8,988 bases of DNA from CAYFMP01 sp964344215 (GTDB lineage: Bacteria; Pseudomonadota; Alphaproteobacteria; Rhodospirillales; Casp-alpha2): the NCBI GenBank assembly GCA_964344215.1, contig CAYFMP010000112.1:1-8988 (forward strand), read 5' to 3'. The stretch's first letter is position 1. The number at the start of each line of letters is the position of its first letter. The notes under the pieces were generated by a model that saw nothing but the letters and a program-made list of their open reading frames with translations, did not search any database and was not told the origin of the DNA. The translations under genes were made by a program, and so were the position numbers. This document shows, piece by piece, positions 1-8,988 of this stretch.

Positions 1-951
<951 letters not shown>

Positions 952-979
952 CTGTCGTTCTCCTCAGGCTCTCGGCCAA

Positions 980-5137
<4,158 letters not shown>

Positions 5138-5240
5138 TACAGTTCCTTAAAACCCTATGTCTGTTCGGCTTCCCGGCCGTCCGATCACCGATATCGAACG
5201 GAGGAAGCCTCAATTTGACCGATTTGGGTGCCCATTCCCG

Positions 5241-5258
5241 CGGCCTATCACAAGGCCG
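5241..5258. repeat. Inverted repeat, 6-bp arms, in the rplL-rpoB spacer
   Basis: CGGCCT at 5241-5246 and AGGCCG at 5253-5258 are perfect reverse complements around a 6-nt loop. It is the stem closest to rpoB in the series and has no T-run after it on the minus strand. Confidence 0.5.
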
Positions 5259-5282
5259 TCGCCCGGCGCCCCATCGAGGCAT

Positions 5283-5330
5283 GCGCATCCGCTTTTCCGG
5301 CCCCGGCAAGGCCCATACGGGCGGATGCGC
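5283..5330. repeat. Inverted repeat, 10-bp arms, 28-nt loop, in the rplL-rpoB spacer
   Basis: GCGCATCCGC at 5283-5292 and GCGGATGCGC at 5321-5330 match perfectly as reverse complements. In the mRNA they would form a stem closed over a 28-nt loop that can itself pair in part. An extended duplex of this kind could be an RNase III substrate, which is inference from the known processing site at this place in E. coli. Confidence 0.6.
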
Positions 5331-5356
5331 CCATCTGAATTTCGTTTCGGTCGGGT

Positions 5357-5376
5357 CGGCGGCCGATCGGCCGCCG
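5357..5376. repeat. Perfect 20-bp palindrome in the rplL-rpoB spacer
   Basis: CGGCGGCCGATCGGCCGCCG is its own reverse complement. As RNA it folds to an 8-bp all-GC stem with a GAUC tetraloop. Beyond one mismatch the flanks GG and CC can pair further. It could equally be a site for a dimeric DNA-binding protein, but no family is suggested by the sequence. Confidence 0.6.
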
Positions 5377-5400
5377 CCCAAACCGTCGTCTCTCTACTCA

Positions 5401-5435
5401 CGCCGCCCGGGAAGGCAGGGCCTCCCGGCCCGGCG
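5401..5435 (-). promoter_or_regulatory. GC-rich hairpin just after the rplL stop codon
   Basis: On the transcribed strand, CCGGGAGG (5428-5421) pairs with CCTTCCCGG (5415-5407), leaving one bulged T and a 5-nt loop. Outer arms CGCC and GGCG extend the stem after a small internal loop. It starts 4 nt after the rplL stop, where an attenuator or a 3'-protecting hairpin would sit. The following bases are TGAGTAGAG with no T-run, so complete intrinsic termination is not expected. Confidence 0.45.
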
Positions 5436-5439
5436 CCGA

Positions 5440-5820
5440 TTACTTCAGTTCGACCGTGGCGCCGGCTTCTTCCAGCTTCTTCTTGATTTCCTCGGCCTCG
5501 TCCTTCTTGCAGCCTTCCTTGACCGGCTTCGGCGCCGATTCGACCAGCTCCTTGGCCTCCTTCAGCCCGAGCTGGGTGATGGCGCGCACTTCCTTGATGA
5601 CGTTGATCTTCTTGTCGCCGACGGCAGCCAGGACAACGTCGAACTCGTCCTTCTCTTCGGCCGCGCCCGCACCGGCGTCGGCCGCTCCACCGGCGGCGGC
5701 GACGGCGACCGGAGCGGCGGCGGACACGCCCCACTGCTCCTCCAGCAACTTGGAAAGCTCGGCCGCCTCCATCACGGTCAGGCTCGAAAGGTCGTCAGCA
5801 ATCTTCTGTAAATCAGCCAT
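5440..5820 (-). CDS. rplL: 50S ribosomal protein L7/L12
   Basis: L7/L12 is the multi-copy acidic stalk protein of the large subunit. It recruits EF-Tu, EF-G and other GTPases and stimulates GTP hydrolysis. At 126 residues it has the family length. The N-terminal dimerisation and L10-binding domain covers about 1-32 (LQKIADDLSSLTVMEAAELS). An Ala/Gly-rich flexible hinge spans about 33-55. The C-terminal factor-binding domain at 57-126 contains the motif KINVIKEVRAITQLGLKEAK (71-90) and ends in GATVELK. One cysteine, C104, sits in the loop VKEGCKKDE where valine or alanine is more usual from memory. The ATG at 5820 is preceded by AAGGAG at good spacing. It follows rplJ after 47 nt, and the two products form one complex. 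Identity is not in doubt. Confidence 0.98.
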   Translation of the reverse strand: MADLQKIADDLSSLTVMEAAELSKLLEEQWGVSAAAPVAVAAAGGAADAGAGAAEEKDEFDVVLAAVGDKKINVIKEVRAITQLGLKEAKELVESAPKPVKEGCKKDEAEEIKKKLEEAGATVELK

Positions 5821-5867
5821 CTAATCTCTCCTTAGGCTTGAACTTGTCTGGTACTGGAAACCGGATT

Positions 5868-6389
5868 TCACGCGGCTTCTTCACCCTGTTGGCCGTAGGC
5901 GCCGATGACCCGGGCAACCTGTCCGGCCGGCGCTTGCAGGACGCCGGCGATACGGGTTGCCGGCGTGTTCAACATGCCGACCAGTTTGGCGCGAAGTTCG
6001 TCGAGCGACGGCAGGGTCGCCAGCGCTTTGACTGCCGAAACGTCGAGCGTCTCTCCGCCGAACGCTCCGCCAAGAACGACGAGCTTGTCGTTGTCCTTGG
6101 AGAAGTTGACGGTGGCTTTCGCCGCCGCCACCGGGTCTTCCGAATAGGCGATTGCCGTCGGTCCGGTGAACAGTTCGCTCAACCCCTCGTACTTCGTTCC
6201 TTCCAGGGCACGACGCGTGAGCCGATTTTTCGTGACTTTGAAGCTGGCGCCCGCTTCGCGCACGCGGTTGCGAAGATCGCCCATCTCGGCCACCGTCAAC
6301 CCGGAATAGTGGGTGACGACGACGATTTCGGCGCCCTCGAAAGTGCGATGCAACGACGCGACCAGTTCTTCTTTTTCAGCTCGGTCCAC
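5868..6389 (-). CDS. rplJ: 50S ribosomal protein L10 (GTG start)
   Basis: L10 anchors the L7/L12 stalk to 23S rRNA next to L11. With L7/L12 bound it also represses its own mRNA in bacteria where this has been studied. The protein has 173 residues. The N-terminal RNA-binding domain includes the conserved KVTKNRLTRRAL at 51-62. The C-terminal helix from about 126 to 168 (LPSLDELRAKLVGML, then APAGQVARVIGAYGQ) is the platform for L7/L12 dimers; its length resembles that of relatives carrying three dimers, which is an inference. The start is GTG at 6389. It is supported by GGAG at 6397-6400 with 7 nt spacing and by the family N-terminus DRAEKEELV. No in-frame ATG lies in the first 35 codons. A structured leader of 326 nt separates it from rplA. 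Confidence 0.98.
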   Translation of the reverse strand: MDRAEKEELVASLHRTFEGAEIVVVTHYSGLTVAEMGDLRNRVREAGASFKVTKNRLTRRALEGTKYEGLSELFTGPTAIAYSEDPVAAAKATVNFSKDNDKLVVLGGAFGGETLDVSAVKALATLPSLDELRAKLVGMLNTPATRIAGVLQAPAGQVARVIGAYGQQGEEAA

Positions 6390-6396
6390 TGATCGT

Positions 6397-6400
6397 CTCC
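6397..6400 (-). promoter_or_regulatory. Ribosome binding site of rplJ
   Basis: GGAG on the minus strand lies 7 nt before the GTG at 6389 and decides that non-ATG start. It begins 7 nt after the foot of the hairpin at 6408-6438, close enough for folding or protein binding to limit ribosome access. Confidence 0.75.
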
Positions 6401-6407
6401 AGTTCTA

Positions 6408-6520
6408 GCATCCGGCCCGGCTCATCCGGGTTGGATGCCGTTGCACTCTGACCCTCCGACTTCCGGAGGAGACCGGGCGGGCCTCCTTCGCAGAGGATCG
6501 ACTCGCCTGTCCAGTGCAAC
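6408..6520 (-). promoter_or_regulatory. L10 leader-like mRNA structure upstream of rplJ
   Basis: Two nested structures stand out on the transcribed strand. A closing stem pairs GTTGCACT (6520-6513) with AGTGCAAC (6447-6440) and encloses a 65-nt interior, which includes the hairpin CCTCCG-GAAGT-CGGAGG (6469-6453). A second hairpin follows: GCATCC (6438-6433) pairs with GGATGC (6413-6408), continued by CCCGG and CCGGG around a 5-nt loop. This is where the bacterial L10 leader lies, the binding site of the L10-L7/L12 complex that represses rplJL translation. Assignment rests on position and pairing. A covariance search with the Rfam L10 leader model would decide it. Confidence 0.65.
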
Positions 6521-6535
6521 AGTTCAAGCCGTTCA

Positions 6536-6556
6536 GGGGTACCATCCGGTTACCCC
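6536..6556. repeat. Short inverted repeat in the rplA-rplJ spacer
   Basis: GGGGTA (6536-6541) and TACCCC (6551-6556) are perfect complements around a 9-nt loop. The stem sits just upstream of the L10 leader-like fold and may be its outer part or an independent hairpin. The rest of the spacer (6557-6663) shows no gene, and I see no convincing promoter. Confidence 0.4.
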
Positions 6557-6663
6557 GAAAACGGGTTCAGCACCGTCTATGCAGGCGGACAATCCCTTAA
6601 ACCGCTGATCGGTGCGGCACCTGCAGTCTCGGACAGGTCGGCCCCGGATTTCCCCGGGACCTC

Positions 6664-6691
6664 AACCGTCGCGGCCGCGGCCCCGACGGTT
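6664..6691 (-). promoter_or_regulatory. Hairpin shortly after the rplA stop codon
   Basis: AACCGTCG (6691-6684) pairs with CGACGGTT (6671-6664), and the 12-nt all-G/C interior can pair further. It begins 24 nt after the rplA stop. No T-run follows, so it fits an mRNA 3'-end stabiliser or a weak attenuator between rplKA and rplJL better than a full terminator. Confidence 0.45.
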
Positions 6692-6715
6692 ATTCCCAAT
6701 TGACGCCGCCGGGAA

Positions 6716-7414
6716 CTACCCGGAGGCGTTGCTCACATCGAGGCGAATGCCCGGTCCCATGGTCGAACTCAGGCTCACCTTTTTCATATACGTTCCCTTG
6801 GCGCCGCTCGGCTTGGCCTTGGCGATGGCATCGACGAAGGCGGTCACGTTCTCGGTCAGTGCGTCGTCGCTGAAGCTGGTCTTGCCGATGCCGGCGTGGA
6901 CGATGCCGGCCTTCTCGACCCGGAATTCGATCTGCCCGGCCTTGGCGGCGTGAACGGCGCCCTTGACGTCTGGGGTGACGGTGCCGAGCTTCGGGTTCGG
7001 CATCAGGCCCTTCGGCCCCAGAACCTTGCCGAGCTTGCCGACCACCGCCATCATGTCCGGCGTCGCGATGCAGCGCTCGAACTCGATCTCGCCCTTCTGG
7101 ATCTTTTCGGCAAGCTCTTCGCCGCCGACCAGGTCGGCACCGGCGTCTTCGGCCTCCTTGACCTTGTCGCCCTTGGCAAAGACCGCGACGCGAAGCGATT
7201 TGCCGGTGCCGTGCGGCAACGAGACGGTGCCGCGTACCATCTGATCGGCATGGCGGGGGTCGACGCCGAGATTGATGGCGATCTCGACGGTTTCGTCGAA
7301 CTTGGTTACGGCGGCGCCTTCCTTGATCAACTTGACCGCTTCGCTGACCGGATAGCTGGCCTCGCGGTCGATGCCCTCGTAGGCCTTGTTCAATCTCTTG
7401 CCGCGCCTGGCCAT
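6716..7414 (-). CDS. rplA: 50S ribosomal protein L1
   Basis: L1 forms the mobile stalk at the ribosomal E site that helps release deacylated tRNA. In several bacteria it also represses the rplK-rplA mRNA by binding a mimic of its rRNA site. The product is 232 residues, the usual length. It opens MARRGKRLNKAYEGID and has the rRNA-contacting FDETVEIAINLGVD at 39-52. The family signature GKLGKVLGPKGLMPNPK lies at 126-142. It ends STMGPGIRLDVSNASG. The same frame stays open upstream through rplK and nusG, but those extra residues are a reading of other genes and not part of L1. The start at 7414 is set by the N-terminus and by GGAGGG within the end of rplK. The ATG overlaps the rplK stop by one base (TGATG), which suggests translational coupling. 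Confidence 0.98.
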   Translation of the reverse strand: MARRGKRLNKAYEGIDREASYPVSEAVKLIKEGAAVTKFDETVEIAINLGVDPRHADQMVRGTVSLPHGTGKSLRVAVFAKGDKVKEAEDAGADLVGGEELAEKIQKGEIEFERCIATPDMMAVVGKLGKVLGPKGLMPNPKLGTVTPDVKGAVHAAKAGQIEFRVEKAGIVHAGIGKTSFSDDALTENVTAFVDAIAKAKPSGAKGTYMKKVSLSSTMGPGIRLDVSNASG

Positions 7415-7845
7415 CACCTGCCCTCCACTTCGATACCCATGGAGCGTGCCGAGCCGGCGATCATCTTGGCCGCCTGGTCGATGTCCGTGGTGTTGAGATC
7501 GACCATCTTCAGCTCGGCGATCTCGCGGACCTGCGCCATGGTGACGCGGCCGACGGTTTCCTTGCCCGGCTCGCCCGCCGCTTTGGCGAGCTTGGCCGCC
7601 TTTTTCAGGTAGTAACTGGCCGGCGGCGTCTTGCGTACGAAACTGAACGACCGGTCCTGATAGGCGGTGATGATGACCGGAATCGGAATACCCGGCTGCT
7701 CGTTCTGGGTCTCGGCGTTGAACGCCTTGCAGAACTCCATGATATTCAAGCCCGCCTGGCCCAAGGCCGGGCCGATCGGCGGCGACGGATTGGCTTGCCC
7801 CGCCGGCACCTGCAGCTTGATGTAACCCGCTATTTTCTTTGCCAT
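7414..7845 (-). CDS. rplK: 50S ribosomal protein L11
   Basis: L11 binds the GTPase-associated region of 23S rRNA at the base of the L7/L12 stalk. It takes part in factor turnover, in activation of RelA by uncharged tRNA and in thiostrepton sensitivity. At 143 residues it matches the family. The N-terminal domain carries PPIGPALGQAGLNIMEFC at 22-39, including the prolines known from thiostrepton-resistant mutants. The rRNA-binding C-terminal domain runs from about 73, ending GSARSMGIEVEGR. The ATG at 7845 has GAGGA (7852-7856) 6 nt upstream. A bulged stem-loop lies 4 nt before that site. The stop codon overlaps the rplA start, so L11 and L1 are probably made in equal amounts. Confidence 0.98.
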   Translation of the reverse strand: MAKKIAGYIKLQVPAGQANPSPPIGPALGQAGLNIMEFCKAFNAETQNEQPGIPIPVIITAYQDRSFSFVRKTPPASYYLKKAAKLAKAAGEPGKETVGRVTMAQVREIAELKMVDLNTTDIDQAAKMIAGSARSMGIEVEGR

Positions 7846-7860
7846 TTTCTATCCTCAGTG

Positions 7861-7934
7861 TGTGTTCAGGTGGGAGACACCGAGGCCTCCCGGTTCTGAG
7901 TTGCGTGGTGCGGCCATGGCGGACCTCCCACACA
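7861..7934 (-). promoter_or_regulatory. Candidate L1 operator in the rplK leader
   Basis: In the nusG-rplK spacer the transcribed strand can form an outer helix UGUGU/ACACA and an inner helix GGGAG/CUCCC. They are separated by a one-sided bulge, ACCUGA, on the 3' strand; arms are at 7925-7934 and 7861-7876. Known L1 sites on 23S rRNA and on rplK-rplA mRNA have two helices joined by an asymmetric loop whose longer 3' strand contains GA-rich sequence. The helix foot lies 4 nt from the rplK ribosome binding site. The resemblance was judged by eye and the repressor role is inferred. Confidence 0.45.
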
Positions 7935-7962
7935 GCGCGCCGGACCAACCCGGCCGTCGTAT

Positions 7963-8493
7963 TCAAACCTTCTCGACCTGGCCGTACTCCAGTTCGACCG
8001 GGGTGGCGCGGCCGAAGATCGAAACCGAAACCTTCAGGCGCGCGCGCTCTTCGTCGACGTCCTCGACCAAGCCGTTGAACGAGTTGAACGGACCGTCGCA
8101 GACCCTGACTTCCTCGCCAACCTCGAACATGACCGACGGCTTCGGCCGTTCGACCCCTTCCTTGACTTGATAGAGGATGCGGTCGGCCTCGGCGTCGGTT
8201 ATCGGCGTCGGTCGTCCCTTGCCGCCGAGGAAATCGGTCACTTTCGGCGTGTTCTTGACGAGGTGCCAGGTCTGATCGGTCAGTTCCATACGAACCAGGA
8301 CGTAGCCGGGGAAGAACTTGCGTTCGGCGCTGACCTTGGCGCCACGGCGCATCTCGACGACTTCCTCGATCGGCACCATGACCTGCTCGATGAGGTCGTC
8401 CATGCCGGCCTGCTTGACCTGCTCCTCGACCGACTGGGCGACCTTCTTCTCGAAGCCCGAATAGACATGAATGACGTACCATCGCATGGCCAT
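7963..8493 (-). CDS. nusG: Transcription elongation and termination factor NusG
   Basis: NusG binds the RNA polymerase clamp, reduces pausing, and through its C-terminal domain links polymerase to Rho or to ribosomal protein S10. The protein has 176 residues. The NGN domain covers about 4-112, with RWYVIHVYSGFEKKV at 4-18 and the conserved RKFFPGYVLVRM at 58-69. The KOW domain covers about 124-176, with VGEEVRVCDGPFNSFNG at 125-141 and the end VELEYGQVEKV. Two ATGs compete for the start: 8493 (MAMRWYV) and 8487 (MRWYV). GGGAG at 8503-8507 is 9 nt from the first and 15 nt from the second, so 8493 is preferred. The frame is open further upstream, but that part overlaps secE in another frame and is not coding. 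The gene starts 5 nt after the secE stop, implying coupling. Confidence 0.98.
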   Translation of the reverse strand: MAMRWYVIHVYSGFEKKVAQSVEEQVKQAGMDDLIEQVMVPIEEVVEMRRGAKVSAERKFFPGYVLVRMELTDQTWHLVKNTPKVTDFLGGKGRPTPITDAEADRILYQVKEGVERPKPSVMFEVGEEVRVCDGPFNSFNGLVEDVDEERARLKVSVSIFGRATPVELEYGQVEKV

Positions 8494-8498
8494 GTCGC

Positions 8499-8696
8499 TT
8501 AACTCCCAAGCCCGAGAACGAGCTTGACTCCGAATTGCAGAATCTGGTCGACAAGCAGGAAGAACAGGGCCGCCAAAATGACCATGACGAAGACCATCGA
8601 CGTCGAAATCGACGCTTCCTTGCGCGACGGCCACGTCACCTTGGCGGTTTCCTGACGAACCTCCTGGATGAATTGGGCAGGATTGGTCTTTGCCAT
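8499..8696 (-). CDS. secE: Preprotein translocase subunit SecE
   Basis: SecE clamps the SecY channel of the Sec translocon in the cytoplasmic membrane. The product is 65 residues, the short single-span form usual outside the gammaproteobacteria. An amphipathic cytoplasmic helix (about 5-19) leads to the conserved hinge KVTWPSRKEA at 19-28. One membrane segment follows at about 33-50 (SMVFVMVILAALFFLLV), and the C-terminus is short. The start is fixed by the family N-terminus MAKTNP. The ribosome binding site is poor: the nearest purine run, AGG, is about 13 nt from the ATG. The 61-nt leader begins directly at the 3' end of tRNA-Trp, so the mRNA 5' end may be created by tRNA processing. That last point is inference. 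Confidence 0.96.
   Translation of the reverse strand: MAKTNPAQFIQEVRQETAKVTWPSRKEASISTSMVFVMVILAALFFLLVDQILQFGVKLVLGLGS
8503..8507 (-). promoter_or_regulatory. Ribosome binding site of nusG
   Basis: GGGAG lies within the last codons of secE, 9 nt before the ATG at 8493. The spacing selects this ATG over the one at 8487. Confidence 0.7.
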
Positions 8697-8757
8697 ATAG
8701 CTGTTTCAACCTGTTCGGCTTCACGTTAGGGCGCGGATCGCGAGCTACCGGGGGAGA

Positions 8758-8833
<76 letters not shown>

Positions 8834-8904
8834 ATCAGGAAGTCTAACTCGCCCAAATGATCGTTTCCGGCCTTCAAGCCAATAATTTCAATTCGGTCCG
8901 ACAT

Positions 8905-8930
8905 GGCGGCTAGACGGCGTCGTTGCCGCC
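8905..8930 (-). promoter_or_regulatory. GC-rich stem-loop between tuf and tRNA-Trp
   Basis: GGCGGC (8930-8925) pairs with GCCGCC (8910-8905) around a 14-nt loop, 25 nt after the tuf stop. The bases after it on the minus strand turn AT-rich (TTGAAATTATT) only about 13 nt further on, so it is not a typical intrinsic terminator. A partial tuf terminator or a processing structure is possible. Confidence 0.3.
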
Positions 8931-8955
8931 GCAGCCGGCCCCTTGCGCCTTTCCC

Positions 8956-8988
8956 TTACTCGATGATCTCCGAGACGACGCCGGCGCC
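8956..8988 (-). CDS. tuf: Elongation factor Tu, last 10 codons
   Basis: The fragment reads GAGVVSEIIE and then TAA, which matches the C-terminal end of EF-Tu in alphaproteobacteria (VGAGVV followed by a short acidic or basic tail). EF-Tu is the GTPase that delivers aminoacyl-tRNA to the ribosome. Ten residues are few, but the position directly upstream of tRNA-Trp and secE is the expected one for tuf. The rest of the gene lies beyond the right edge of the window. I cannot tell whether this is one of two tuf copies. Confidence 0.85.
   Translation of the reverse strand, partial: GAGVVSEIIE

Larger units (their letters stand above)
5138..5439 (-). promoter_or_regulatory. Structured rplL-rpoB spacer, candidate attenuation or RNA-processing region
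   Basis: This 302-nt stretch holds no credible gene. On the transcribed strand it contains four potential stem-loops in series, at 5401-5435, 5357-5376, 5283-5330 and 5241-5258. None is followed by a run of T, so none is a classical intrinsic terminator. In E. coli the rplL-rpoB gap is of similar length and holds a partial terminator and an RNase III site, which lower rpoBC output relative to the ribosomal proteins. A similar role here is inferred from position and folding only. The last 25 bases supply the rpoB ribosome binding site. I see no convincing promoter. Confidence 0.5.

Noticed and set aside
6557..6660. Possible rplJ promoter (TTGTCC with TGAACC at 17-nt spacing)
   Set aside because: The -10 matches the consensus at only two positions or so, which is not better than chance.
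7415..8554. Upstream extension of the rplA frame through rplK and nusG, suggesting a fusion protein
   Set aside because: The extension is an out-of-frame reading of rplK and nusG, and L1 has a normal N-terminus and ribosome binding site at 7414.
8834..8890. Possible promoter upstream of tRNA-Trp (TTGAAA, TTGAAG or TTGGCT as -35)
   Set aside because: No -10 element of acceptable quality sits 16-18 nt from any of these, so I do not list a promoter.

Overview
The window carries a housekeeping block of the bacterial chromosome: the transcription and translation cluster tuf - tRNA-Trp - secE - nusG - rplK - rplA - rplJ - rplL - rpoB - rpoC. All genes lie on the minus strand, so transcription runs from high to low coordinates. 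Gene order, high GC content, a 65-residue single-membrane-segment SecE, a 1385-residue RpoB and the tRNA-Trp/secE linkage point to an Alphaproteobacterium. The protein sequences look Rhodospirillales-like, but genus cannot be judged by eye. No mobile element, CRISPR array or accessory gene is visible.

Layout from upstream (right) to downstream (left): the last codons of tuf (8956-8988); a spacer with one GC-rich stem-loop; tRNA-Trp(CCA) (8758-8833); secE (8499-8696); nusG (7963-8493), 5 nt after secE; a 117-nt spacer holding a stem with an asymmetric bulge that resembles an L1 operator; rplK (7414-7845) and rplA (6716-7414), which overlap by one base in a TGATG junction; a 326-nt structured spacer with an L10-leader-like fold; rplJ (5868-6389, GTG start) and rplL (5440-5820); a 302-nt spacer with four stem-loops; rpoB (980-5137); and the 5' part of rpoC (1-951), which leaves the window at about codon 321.

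The genes act together. SecE is part of the protein-export channel. NusG couples RNA polymerase to ribosomes and Rho. L11, L1, L10 and L7/L12 build the two mobile ribosome stalks that handle EF-Tu and EF-G. RpoB and RpoC form the RNA polymerase active centre. In related bacteria L1 and the L10-L7/L12 complex repress their own mRNAs, and both structured leaders are positioned for that role here.

The one real anomaly is in rpoC. About 13 nt are missing near position 626, in a codon stretch that is nearly invariant in the family. The frame shifts, and an ATGA stop/start overlap results. Because rpoC is essential, a sequencing or assembly error is the most likely cause. I found no undescribed biological system. 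The remaining points of interest are candidate RNA regulatory structures in the spacers.
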